The notes: generated from the sequence alone by a model not told the origin. A stretch of DNA of 7,847 bases from Candidatus Aminicenantota bacterium (GCA_013139435.1 WTAW01000128.1:1-7847); one strand, 5' to 3'. Counted from the first letter of the stretch, positions 1 to 7,582 are shown. A program made the numbers and translations.

Positions 1-16
1 GTCTAGTCATGCCTGA

Positions 17-62
17 AATATATGTTCTGCTGCAGCAGAGCGCAATAACATTTTAGTGGTAT
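17..62 (-). promoter_or_regulatory. Candidate promoter, left repeat copy, for a gene beyond the left edge
   Basis: Minus strand: TTGCGC (45-40), 17-bp spacer, TATATT (22-17), with the dyad ATAACA-N5-GTGGTAT (plus strand 45-62) touching the -35. Six of seven arm pairs of the ATAnCAC/GTGnTAT dyad are kept. The elements and spacing are the same as at 7732-7777. The start would fall near base 10, so the controlled gene lies outside the window on the same strand. No obvious terminator separates it from the channel gene, so read-through from the efflux operon is also possible. Confidence 0.45.
26..39. repeat. 14-bp perfect palindrome in the left promoter spacer
   Basis: TCTGCTGCAGCAGA is its own reverse complement. 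It lies between the inferred -35 and -10 of the left repeat copy. The corresponding stretch of the right copy (7741-7754) is not palindromic, so any operator here would be specific to the left promoter. Confidence 0.35.
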
Positions 63-94
63 ACGGTGAGGAATACGATCTTCAGTGCCATCAT
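53..94 (-). CDS. Possible 13-codon leader peptide or small ORF
   Basis: Thirty-eight bases separate the channel gene stop from an ATG ATG preceded by a perfect AAGGAG (plus-strand CTCCTT at 101-106) at a 6-nt spacing. The ORF encodes MMALKIVFLTVYH and stops at a TAA lying inside the dyad of the left promoter-like repeat. The ribosome site is better than that of the channel gene itself, which is why it is listed. It is too short to judge by composition. It could be a leader peptide, a vestige of a lost gene, or chance. Confidence 0.25.
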   Translation of the reverse strand: MMALKIVFLTVYH

Positions 95-132
95 ATTCAA
101 CTCCTTCAGAATATCAGGGATGAAGCCAACCG

Positions 133-861
133 TTACTTGTCTTCGACAGGAGTGCGCCTATCCAGTTGCTTACCCGCAATATGAAGGCCGACCAGGCGCG
201 CGATCAGCACTGTCATATAGATCTGACCGATTGTGGATTCTAAAATCGTCAAATTTCTCGCTAACCAACTGACCGGTGTGATGTCCCCGTAACCGAGGGT
301 CGTGAGTGTCGTGAACGAGAAGTACGTGAGAATCGAGAATTCAAAGGTTGGCTTGGCAAGGGCTAGAGCTTGTGGATCCAATATCAAAAGAAGGGAATAC
401 AAATACGTCCAGAGGAATCCCATTAAAAAATAGACAGAAATGCCTCCTTTGATCGTATCTGTAGTAATGTTTTTTTCCGAGAAAATCTTCCTGATTAAAA
501 TGGTGATCGCGGTAAAAAGAAACAGCGATTCGATACTCAATCCCACCACATAAAAATTATGAGCATTTTGAGGGGAGAGCTGAAAAACTCTGGCGATCAT
601 GGAATTGCAAAAACCGATCAGCGCGAAGACGATCATGATACGGAGAATGGATGGCCGAAGGTCCAATGTCCCCAGAACTGCGATCATCAAACCCAAAAAC
701 AAAAGGGGCATTATGAGAGGGATTCTTTGTTCAAACAACGGAGCAAGCACAAATAGAGCGACAATTGAGATCATGAGGTAGGTGTACCTGTATTTCATAA
801 ATTTGGGATATTTTTGTACCCGAGTGATGACCATTTCGTCTCGTTCTCTAAATATTTTCAT
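133..861 (-). CDS. Potassium-channel-like membrane protein (Ion_trans_2 pore)
   Basis: Predicted cation channel subunit of the inner membrane, 242 aa. Hydrophobic segments lie at about 27-43, 47-65, 72-92, 102-122, 138-160 and 203-226. Between the last two is a pore region, FSFTTLTTLGYGDITP (181-196), carrying the K+ filter as TLGYGD. The family normally works as a tetramer. The first four helices lack a regular arginine ladder, so I see no clear voltage sensor, and there is no RCK/TrkA-N domain at the short C-terminus. It starts 56 nt after the pump stop on the same strand, so co-transcription is plausible. The start chosen (861) has no ordinary Shine-Dalgarno site, only a G8 tract 3 nt before the ATG. 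Met10 (ATG at 834) is an alternative with no better site. The pore is clear; ion selectivity, gating and any role in efflux are inference. Confidence 0.88.
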   Translation of the reverse strand: MKIFRERDEMVITRVQKYPKFMKYRYTYLMISIVALFVLAPLFEQRIPLIMPLLFLGLMIAVLGTLDLRPSILRIMIVFALIGFCNSMIARVFQLSPQNAHNFYVVGLSIESLFLFTAITILIRKIFSEKNITTDTIKGGISVYFLMGFLWTYLYSLLLILDPQALALAKPTFEFSILTYFSFTTLTTLGYGDITPVSWLARNLTILESTIGQIYMTVLIARLVGLHIAGKQLDRRTPVEDK

Positions 862-864
862 GGT

Positions 865-872
865 CCCCCCCC
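865..872 (-). repeat. G8 homopolymer just upstream of the channel start codon
   Basis: Eight consecutive C on the plus strand read as G8 on the mRNA, ending 3 nt before the ATG at 861. The tract takes the place of a normal Shine-Dalgarno site. G runs of this length can slip during replication, and a length change would alter the distance or strength of ribosome pairing without touching the reading frame. Confidence 0.6.
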
Positions 873-917
873 GAAGGTGTCATTTTTGATCGTGTTGATC
901 CAATGACTATGAATTTT

Positions 918-3900
918 TCACTCCCCACTTTTTGGAGAAGGAATCCGGAAAAAGATAGTATACAACACAGGAACAACCACCAGAGTCAAGACCGAAGCAA
1001 CGAGGAGGCCGAACATAATGGTGACCGCCATGGAGACAAAAAAAGCATCTCTGAGAAGCGGAATCATACCTAAGATCGTAGTTCCCGCTGCCAACATAAC
1101 AGGCCGCATTCGGCTAACGCCTGAATCAACAACCGCCCAGTAGGGTTGCTTCCCTTCTCTGATCTCGAGGTTTATCTGATCTATGAGTACTATCGCATTC
1201 TTTATCAGCATTCCGGAAAGGCTGAGCAATCCTAACATCGCCATGAAGCCAAACGGCTGTTTAAAGAGCAGCAAACCTAACGTTACTCCGATGATCGCAA
1301 GGGGAACGGTGAGCCAAATGATTAACGGTTCTCTTACGGCATTGAATAGGAATATAATGATGAGAACCATGAGACCAAAAAAAACAGGCAGAGATTTTGC
1401 AATGGCCGCCTGAGCTCGGGAAGAGTCCTCGAGCTGACCTCCCCAAGAAATAAAATAGCCAGGCAAGTCCTTGAGCGGTATAATCGCTTGGTCGACGACT
1501 TTGATCGTCGTGTGGTCGAAGTTGGCGAAGGGATCCTCATCCGGCCCAAACGACTTTCCCAAATAACTTCCCACATCCACATTGAGGGCTTTTTCGATCT
1601 CAGGTTTAATTCTTGCAAAAAGCTCGCTGGGAAGTTCGGCTTTCGGATCGCAATGAACTCTGATCATCGTCGTTCGATTCTTGCGCTGAATGTTTGCGTC
1701 TTCTGTTTCAGTGGCAAAACCGGTCAGCACTTGACGCATGGGGATCATCTGTTGGGCCGCTGGACTCCAGATCTGAAGATTCTGTATATTGTCCACATCG
1801 ATTCGTTCCAGCTCTGGCGCCCTGGCAATGATCGGCAGAAGCTCTTCACCTTCCCTGTATACTCCTGTCTGCTTTCCCTCAAAGGCCGAGCGAAGGGCTG
1901 CTCCAAGCTGCTGGCGCGTAATCCCCAACTGCCGCGCCTGAGCTTCCGCCAGCAAGGGACGTACAACCTTCACCTTTTCCTTCCACTCATCTCGGATAGC
2001 TTTGGCCCCTCCATCGGTATACATGATCTCCTTAGCTTTGCGGGCCATTTCGCGAAGAACTGTCCTGTCAGGTCCATGGATACGTAACTGGATTGTCCCC
2101 CCCTCGCCAGGGCCTAAAAGAAACTTCCGGACATTTATGATCCCGTCTGGGATCATCTCCTCCAGGTCCACACCGATTTTGGGGATGATCCGATCGATCA
2201 CTCGATAATCATCGACTGAAAGGAGCAGCATTCCATAAGAGCTGGACGTCGTTCCGGGAGTATACGTTAAAAGAAACCGTGGGTCAGCGCCGCCCACTGC
2301 TGTGGCCACATGCGCTACTTCATCATACTCCATCAGGTATTTTTCGGCTTTGGCCAATTGAGCTTGCGTTTCTCGAATATTCAAACCCTCAGGGAGATAA
2401 CACTCGATAAAAAACTGAGGACGCGTCGAATTCGGGAAAAACATGGTTTTGACAAAACCAAATCCATACAGGGAGATAAAGAAAATACCGAGAACAGCGG
2501 CCATCGTGAACCAACGAAAACGCATGGCTGCGATCAGCCCTTTTTTGTAGATCTGGAAAAAGCCACCCGCATAGGGATCTTTGTCTTCCGTGCTCTCTTT
2601 CCCCTTGGGTTTTCCTTTGAGGAACATCTTCCCGAACAATGGTGTGATCGTGACAGCGGTTACCCAGCTCAGCATGAGAGAGATGAGAATGACAAGGAAC
2701 AAAGACCGGCAAAACTCTCCTGAAGGGTCTGGTGATGTGCCTATGGCCGCAAAAGCCAGAACTGCGACGACTGTCGCGCCTAAAAGGGGCGTGGATGTCT
2801 GTCCAACAACAGCACTGGCCGCTTTGATCCGGTCCTCTCCCCGCTCGATCCGGACCTTCATCCCATCGACAACCACAATGGCGTTATCCACGAGCATACC
2901 GAGAGCGATGATCAGCGCCCCAAGAGAAATTCTCTCCAGCATGATCCCCCTCATCCCCATGAATATAAAGCTTCCGAAGATGGTGATAAATAGGACGCTC
3001 CCGATGATCAAGCCGCTCCGCATTCCCATCGCGAAGAGCAAAACAATAAAAACGATCGCCACTGCTTGAAGCAGGTTGATCATAAAAGCACTGATCGCAA
3101 CGGTCACGGACTCGGATTGCATGGCAATGGGATAGAGCTCCATCCCAAGGGGAGTTTGGTTTTCCAGCTCTTTAAGTCTTTGTTCAATGGCCTCGCCCAT
3201 AGTGACAACGTTTCCCCCCATTACGCATGAAATTCCGATCCCGATCGCCTTTTTACCGTCAAAGCGGAGTATATTTCTCGGGGGATCCATATATCCTCTC
3301 TTAACAGTGGCCACATCTTTCAGGTAGATCATCCTGTCTCCAAATCGAGCGCTGATCAACAGGTCGCCAAATTCCTGCTCGGATTTAAACTCTCCGGTGG
3401 GATTTATGGGAATGAAGAATGTTCCAAGTTCTAGCCGTCCAGCATCCACAGGCAGATTCTTGGCTGTCAGCGCGTTATAGATATCATCCTGAGATATGCC
3501 CAGCGTAGCCATTTTCGGCCGGGACATCTCAACCCAAACCACTTCCGCTTGGACTCCGTACAAGATGATCCTTTTTACATCTTGGACCAAAAGCAGTTCG
3601 CGTCTGAGCAACTTTACATGTTCGTATAACTCCGCGTACGAGTAGCCCTCCCCCGTTAATGCAAGATAAATGCCGTAAACATCCCCGAAATCGTCATTGA
3701 TGACCGATGGACCAGCTCCAGGTGGAAGCTGTCTTTGATAGTCATTCACCTTGCGGCGCAGCTCATCTTTTATCTGAGGGATATGAGTTTTGTCATACTT
3801 GTCCTTCATTCTGACCTTGACCTGAGAAAATCCTCTCGAAGAGATCGATTCGACATACTTGACTTGACCGAGCTCCTGGACGGCCATCTCCATCACGTTG

Positions 3901-4091
3901 GACACCTCTTCCTCAACCTCGATTGCAGAGGCCCCCGGATAAGGAGTGGCAATTATGACATCCTTGATCGTAAATTCTGGATCCTCCAGCCGCGGCAATC
4001 CCTGAAAGGACTTTATACCGACGAACAGAAGGACCAAGGCGAGGGTGATTGTGATGACATTCTTACGAATAGAAAATTCTGCGATATTCAT
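918..4091 (-). CDS. RND efflux pump permease, AcrB/HAE1-like
   Basis: Proton-driven inner-membrane pump, 1057 aa, with the usual duplicated layout: TM1 at about 10-28, a large periplasmic loop, TM2-7 between about 325 and 545, a second periplasmic loop, and TM8-12 from about 888 to 1040. The N-terminal block LEDPEFTIKDVIIATPYPGA is typical of AcrB-like exporters. TM4 reads GMLVDNAIVVVDG (388-400): the AcrB Asp407 equivalent is Asp392, but the Asp408 position is Asn393. The TM10 lysine is Lys954 in GMLIKNAIVLID. TM11 has RMRPVMLAAGTT. About 35-40 extra residues at roughly 826-864 (including GPDEDPFANFDHTTIKV) precede LPGYFISWGGQ in the second periplasmic part. The start at 4091 is preferred over an in-frame ATG at 4157 because AAAAGGAGA lies 6-7 nt upstream, the protein then begins in the usual family way (MNIAEFSIRKN), and the longer version adds only a charged 22-residue tail overlapping the adaptor gene. 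It follows the adaptor stop by 19 nt. Confidence 0.95.
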   Translation of the reverse strand: MNIAEFSIRKNVITITLALVLLFVGIKSFQGLPRLEDPEFTIKDVIIATPYPGASAIEVEEEVSNVMEMAVQELGQVKYVESISSRGFSQVKVRMKDKYDKTHIPQIKDELRRKVNDYQRQLPPGAGPSVINDDFGDVYGIYLALTGEGYSYAELYEHVKLLRRELLLVQDVKRIILYGVQAEVVWVEMSRPKMATLGISQDDIYNALTAKNLPVDAGRLELGTFFIPINPTGEFKSEQEFGDLLISARFGDRMIYLKDVATVKRGYMDPPRNILRFDGKKAIGIGISCVMGGNVVTMGEAIEQRLKELENQTPLGMELYPIAMQSESVTVAISAFMINLLQAVAIVFIVLLFAMGMRSGLIIGSVLFITIFGSFIFMGMRGIMLERISLGALIIALGMLVDNAIVVVDGMKVRIERGEDRIKAASAVVGQTSTPLLGATVVAVLAFAAIGTSPDPSGEFCRSLFLVILISLMLSWVTAVTITPLFGKMFLKGKPKGKESTEDKDPYAGGFFQIYKKGLIAAMRFRWFTMAAVLGIFFISLYGFGFVKTMFFPNSTRPQFFIECYLPEGLNIRETQAQLAKAEKYLMEYDEVAHVATAVGGADPRFLLTYTPGTTSSSYGMLLLSVDDYRVIDRIIPKIGVDLEEMIPDGIINVRKFLLGPGEGGTIQLRIHGPDRTVLREMARKAKEIMYTDGGAKAIRDEWKEKVKVVRPLLAEAQARQLGITRQQLGAALRSAFEGKQTGVYREGEELLPIIARAPELERIDVDNIQNLQIWSPAAQQMIPMRQVLTGFATETEDANIQRKNRTTMIRVHCDPKAELPSELFARIKPEIEKALNVDVGSYLGKSFGPDEDPFANFDHTTIKVVDQAIIPLKDLPGYFISWGGQLEDSSRAQAAIAKSLPVFFGLMVLIIIFLFNAVREPLIIWLTVPLAIIGVTLGLLLFKQPFGFMAMLGLLSLSGMLIKNAIVLIDQINLEIREGKQPYWAVVDSGVSRMRPVMLAAGTTILGMIPLLRDAFFVSMAVTIMFGLLVASVLTLVVVPVLYTIFFRIPSPKSGE

Positions 4092-4097
4092 GCGGTA

Positions 4098-4106
4098 TCT
4101 CCTTTT
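4098..4106 (-). promoter_or_regulatory. Ribosome binding site that sets the pump start
   Basis: Minus-strand AAAAGGAGA stands 6-7 nt before the ATG at 4091 and lies in the 19-nt gap after the adaptor stop. It decides for 4091 over the in-frame ATG at 4157. Confidence 0.8.
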
Positions 4107-4110
4107 CTCT

Positions 4111-5187
4111 CTACTCCATAAAGCGAATTTTTGTCCCTTCCTGAAGCCTTGCGACACCCACTATAACGATCCGATCACCCGGCGCTATACCGCTGCTGAT
4201 CCTAATATTTCCTTCGCCAGTGACCTCCTCCACAACAACTTCCGTCCTGTGAACAGTCATCTCCTCGGGATCGACAATCCATACATACGGAGTCCCGTCA
4301 TCTCCCGAAAAAACAGCCCCTGCAGGAATCACATACTGATCCTCCTGGCCCACTCCCACGAGTGGGCCAGACATCCGAACCTCAGACGTCATTCCTGGCA
4401 GCAGCCTGATGCCCTTAGGTTGTGGCATTATAACTGTTACCCTATAAGTCTGAGTACGCGGGTCGGCCTCTGCACTGGCCTCCAAAAACTCCACCGGATA
4501 TTCTTGATCTGAAATCGTTTCAAACCGAGCCACAAGTTTTACCGCTTGTTTATTCTTGACTGTGGCAATGAGATACTCGGGCACATCGACGACAATCTCG
4601 ATCTTGGAGACATCATGGAGGCTTAATATCTGTTGTTGAGCTCTGATTTCTTCGAAATTTTCTACATATCTTTCACCCACATTCCCGCTGAACGGAGCGA
4701 CCAAAACGGTATCATCTAGATCAGCTTGAGCTCTATCCAGCCTCGCTTTATTCACATCGCGATTGGATCTATAGAAATCAAGATCGGAGATAGGTACAGC
4801 TTCTCTTTCATAAAGCCTTTGGTATCTCTTGAAGTCAGCATCTGCTTTTTCGTATGACGCTTTGGCTTCTTCGAAAGCGATGTTATAATCCCTGGGATCA
4901 ATCCGTGCCAGGAACTGCCTTTTGTTTACGACTTGTCCTTCATTGATCGGCAACTCAATGAGTTGTCCCGAGACACGAAAAGAAAGGTTCACTCGCTGAG
5001 CGCCCTGGACCGTACCGGGGAAGCTCAATCGGCTGCCCGCGACATCGCCAACGACCATGGTTTTGACCGGCCGTACGACAGGCACCGCTTCCTCGACCCT
5101 CTCCTCACGGCAACCCACCATGTTTAGGACAGCCGCCATACAGACAATTATGCCTACCCTAAAGAGAATTTTTTGTGTCCCTCTCAT
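4111..5187 (-). CDS. RND efflux periplasmic adaptor (membrane fusion protein), lipoprotein
   Basis: Adaptor linking the inner-membrane pump to the TolC protein, 358 aa, usual for the family. The N-terminus is a short lipoprotein signal ending in MVGC, so Cys26 is the probable lipidated residue; Met at -3 is not the commonest lipobox residue. Domains in order: first lipoyl half at about 66-101 (RVSGQLIELPINEGQVVNK), alpha-helical hairpin about 102-157 (EEAKASYEKADADFKRYQ), second lipoyl half about 158-190 (DTVLVAPFSGNVGER), beta-barrel about 195-272, and a membrane-proximal domain to the end (VIPAGAVFSGDDG, GIAPGDRIVIVG). The start overlaps the upstream stop as ATGA, with AGGAG at 5196-5200, so translation is probably coupled. 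The hairpin is short, as in adaptors that meet TolC tip to tip. Substrate cannot be read from the sequence. Confidence 0.95.
   Translation of the reverse strand: MRGTQKILFRVGIIVCMAAVLNMVGCREERVEEAVPVVRPVKTMVVGDVAGSRLSFPGTVQGAQRVNLSFRVSGQLIELPINEGQVVNKRQFLARIDPRDYNIAFEEAKASYEKADADFKRYQRLYEREAVPISDLDFYRSNRDVNKARLDRAQADLDDTVLVAPFSGNVGERYVENFEEIRAQQQILSLHDVSKIEIVVDVPEYLIATVKNKQAVKLVARFETISDQEYPVEFLEASAEADPRTQTYRVTVIMPQPKGIRLLPGMTSEVRMSGPLVGVGQEDQYVIPAGAVFSGDDGTPYVWIVDPEEMTVHRTEVVVEEVTGEGNIRISSGIAPGDRIVIVGVARLQEGTKIRFME
4345..4370 (-). other. Strong hairpin inside the adaptor gene
   Basis: A perfect 11-bp inverted repeat, CTGGCCCACTC and its complement, is separated by only 4 nt. In the mRNA it gives a GC-rich stem with a GUGG loop over codons for SGPLVGVGQ, near residues 273-281, at the passage from beta-barrel to membrane-proximal domain. 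No T tract follows on the minus strand, so it is not an intrinsic terminator. It may slow ribosomes at a domain boundary or protect mRNA, or it may be incidental. Confidence 0.5.
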
Positions 5188-7577
5188 TTTTCCATCTCCT
5201 TTTCATTCGCTTTTTTTGTATGAATATCTTGAGAATTCATAAAAATATATATATTGTCCAAAAGCTCTTTTCGCTCTTCGTCTGTTTTATCCAATTCAAA
5301 CCAAGCCATTCCTCTCTGGAGGGCTAACATGTCCAAAAGATAGCTGTAGACGGATATCGCCGCATTCTGAGATGCGATGAAGCTCGCATTTTGAGCTTCG
5401 AGCAAGTCAGTAACGTTTAAAATTCCCATGCCATATTTCTCTTGGACAACGTCAAGATTTTTTAGAGCATTTTCTGCCGCGACCTGGCTGAACTGGATAC
5501 TGGGAAAGGAGTTTTCAACATGCTGCAAAGCTGTTCGGATTCGCTTCTCAACCAATTCCTGAGCCAGTTTTGTCTCTCTTTCCAAGGTTTCTAGCTGAGA
5601 TGAAATGCGTTTCATATCATGATACTTTGCTCCACCACTGAACAAAGGATATGTGGCTGACAGGGCGAATGTGAACCAGCTACGGCTTAAATCCGTGAGC
5701 TCGGGGCTTCGACTGATCTGATAGTCATAGGAAAGATTCGCTGTCACCTTGGGCAAGTAGAACTTCCGTTTCCTCTGGCCAAATTGGATCCCTAACGCCT
5801 CTATCGCATTATCTAAATACATGAGCTCAGGAGAATTCACAAAGGCTAACTGAACCATAAATTCTCGGAATTTTTCGTACGTTTGGGCATTTTTGAATAT
5901 TTGACTGAGGTCGCTGTCGAGAAAAGTAAAAACCTCAGGATCGACGTTTATCTCCTCGGGATCCCACTGGACATCTTGAGGAGCACCGAGGACTTGATTG
6001 AGTGAGATCCTTAAGGATTCTGTGATAGCCGCCACATTCAGAAGCGTACTTCTCTGCCTTGCTAATTCGGCTTCCCAGCGGAAAACTTCATCCCTTCCTG
6101 CATGTCCCACTCTCACCCGTATATCAGCAAGATCACGATTTTCTCCTGTGAGCTTTAGATTCTCGAGCTCGATCTGATAGAGGAGCCGGGATAAGACATG
6201 TCTCAAAAAAGCCTCTCCCGCATCTGAAAGAACGTCGAGGCGTTTCTGCTCGTGTTCATACTGTGTTCCTTCAAACAACCTTTGGGATGAGCGGTAATCG
6301 GAGATGACTTCATCATCATAAAGCACCTGACTGAGAGTTAGGCCGGCCACCGTCTGATTCTTAGGGAAGATCTCTTTCAAGCGACCCCATGGATCGTCAT
6401 ACTGGAATCCTGCACCTGCAAATATTTGGGGAAACAAAGAGCTCTTCGCCACTTGCATCGTGAGCCGGGAGGTTTCCACCTGGGAATCGCTGATCGAAAG
6501 AGAAGTATTGTTCTCTCCAGCTCTTTTCATCGCTTCCTCGAGTGTCAATGTTGCTGCATCCCTCTTCAGCGCATCTTCATAGAGAAAATCAGCCATCGCT
6601 CGCACTTCATAGTTGGGGAAGTAACCTAACTCAGCTGCAGTGCGTCCGTTTATCAGGAGCTTAAGATCCATAGACAGAAATATCGGTAAATCACTCGTCG
6701 ATTCTCCCCGGATTAACTGGTTGATATTGAGTGCCGCACGGCGAGCCACCAATACTATGATATCCGGTGCTAGAGCCGCCAATGCCCCAAGCTCCACATC
6801 AGGGTGACCCTGGAAGCTAAATGTCGGGATCTTTCTTGCGGTAAGGTCTCGAATGAGAATCCTTCTATCCGCGGCGGAAAGGCGGGGAGCTTCACTGAGA
6901 ACGACAGCTTCAACATCTTCCCCAATCCTTGAGAGTGATTCGGAAATATTATCCGAGATGGAGATGAAATTTATGTCAATTCCCAATTTTGTAGCCATTT
7001 TTTCAATCTCGGCGCGCACAAATTCCCCTTGTTCAAGATACTCTTCGCCCAGGGTGATATGCAAAGAAGACACTGAAAACATTTCCCTAAACGTATGGAT
7101 GTCTCGATCTATCATGTGGGGAACGAGAATGAAGCTGAGATTCTCTTTGAGTGATCGGTCCTCTTCGGAGAATGGAGCCTTAAAAAGACCAGGCGTCTGC
7201 ACATAACTGCTGACAACCGGCTTGGTGAGCGCAAAATCCTCTTTTACTGCCTGTTGTGTAACTAGTGCCCCTGTCACCAGAACAATATCCACTTCAGGAT
7301 CGTCCATTGCGTTCTGGAGAACCTCTCTCATCCTTTCGGGCTTCCACTGGGCATCGAATTCAGGCGCCGCTTTAAGCTTCAACTCTATATCGGGTGTAAT
7401 AAATTTTTGGAGTTCTGCTTCGACGCGCTTGGCGATGTCACTTTCTGCTCTAGGTCCATCCTTGACAACAGCGATCGTCACCTGCTTGACTTGGCTTGGG
7501 AAAAGTGAGCTGGCTTGGAACAAAAATATCGAGAGACATGTCAAAAATAAGGTTACAATCCTCTTGGATTGGTACAT
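5184..7577 (-). CDS. TolC-family outer-membrane efflux protein with N-terminal ABC substrate-binding-like domain
   Basis: Outer-membrane channel of a tripartite efflux system, 797 aa against roughly 430-500 for ordinary TolC proteins. Residues 1 to about 25 form a signal peptide (SKR, then a hydrophobic run, then QASS). Residues about 31-338 resemble the uncharacterised ABC substrate-binding family (PF04392-like): a first strand VTIAVVKDGP, DIVLVTGALVTQQA at 97-110, PVVSSY at 120, and a closing segment INGRTAAELGYFPN at 309-322, where that family usually has 'INLKTAKALGL-IP'. The TolC part starts near 343 (TLTLEEAMKRAGENN) and shows both internal repeats: GHAGRDEVFRWEAELARQR at 491-509 and, in the second, YPLFSGG at 643-649 and GMGILNVTDLLEAQN at 716-730. 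The ATG follows an excellent GGAGGAGGAG site. The gene overlaps the adaptor gene by 4 nt. The TolC assignment is firm and the binding-protein assignment is good; the ligand is unknown. Confidence 0.93.
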   Translation of the reverse strand: MYQSKRIVTLFLTCLSIFLFQASSLFPSQVKQVTIAVVKDGPRAESDIAKRVEAELQKFITPDIELKLKAAPEFDAQWKPERMREVLQNAMDDPEVDIVLVTGALVTQQAVKEDFALTKPVVSSYVQTPGLFKAPFSEEDRSLKENLSFILVPHMIDRDIHTFREMFSVSSLHITLGEEYLEQGEFVRAEIEKMATKLGIDINFISISDNISESLSRIGEDVEAVVLSEAPRLSAADRRILIRDLTARKIPTFSFQGHPDVELGALAALAPDIIVLVARRAALNINQLIRGESTSDLPIFLSMDLKLLINGRTAAELGYFPNYEVRAMADFLYEDALKRDAATLTLEEAMKRAGENNTSLSISDSQVETSRLTMQVAKSSLFPQIFAGAGFQYDDPWGRLKEIFPKNQTVAGLTLSQVLYDDEVISDYRSSQRLFEGTQYEHEQKRLDVLSDAGEAFLRHVLSRLLYQIELENLKLTGENRDLADIRVRVGHAGRDEVFRWEAELARQRSTLLNVAAITESLRISLNQVLGAPQDVQWDPEEINVDPEVFTFLDSDLSQIFKNAQTYEKFREFMVQLAFVNSPELMYLDNAIEALGIQFGQRKRKFYLPKVTANLSYDYQISRSPELTDLSRSWFTFALSATYPLFSGGAKYHDMKRISSQLETLERETKLAQELVEKRIRTALQHVENSFPSIQFSQVAAENALKNLDVVQEKYGMGILNVTDLLEAQNASFIASQNAAISVYSYLLDMLALQRGMAWFELDKTDEERKELLDNIYIFMNSQDIHTKKANEKEMEK

Positions 7578-7582
7578 TTTAT

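Larger units (their letters stand above)
14..66 (-). repeat. 53-bp direct repeat, left copy
   Basis: Aligns without gaps to 7729-7781 at 42 of 53 positions. Conserved blocks are TGAAATATA (14-22) and AGCGCAATAACA-N2-TTAGTGGTATA (39-63). Eight of the 11 differences fall in 23-38, the inferred promoter spacer. No similarity is seen to the left of base 14. Confidence 0.75.

Noticed and set aside
41..79. Plus-strand reading RNNILVVYGEEYDL, with RNNTLVVYGK in the right repeat copy, as decayed response-regulator starts
   Set aside because: Two of the differences are synonymous and ILVV resembles receiver domains, but both frames are short, lack a start and a receiver aspartate, and the promoter reading explains where the differences fall.
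880..917. GATC-N5-GATC in the gap after the pump as an intrinsic terminator
   Set aside because: The stem is only 4 bp, with no GC-rich arm and only a short run of A rather than T following it on the transcribed strand.
1488..2087. Plus-strand 199-codon open frame opposite the pump gene
   Set aside because: It lies wholly antisense to well-supported pump coding sequence and its translation shows no recognisable domain; the same applies to the other plus-strand open frames across 66-7644.
4092..4157. In-frame 22-residue N-terminal extension of the pump
   Set aside because: It would overlap the adaptor gene by 47 nt, is rich in charged residues before TM1, and the ATG at 4091 has a clear AGGAG site and the family's usual first residues.
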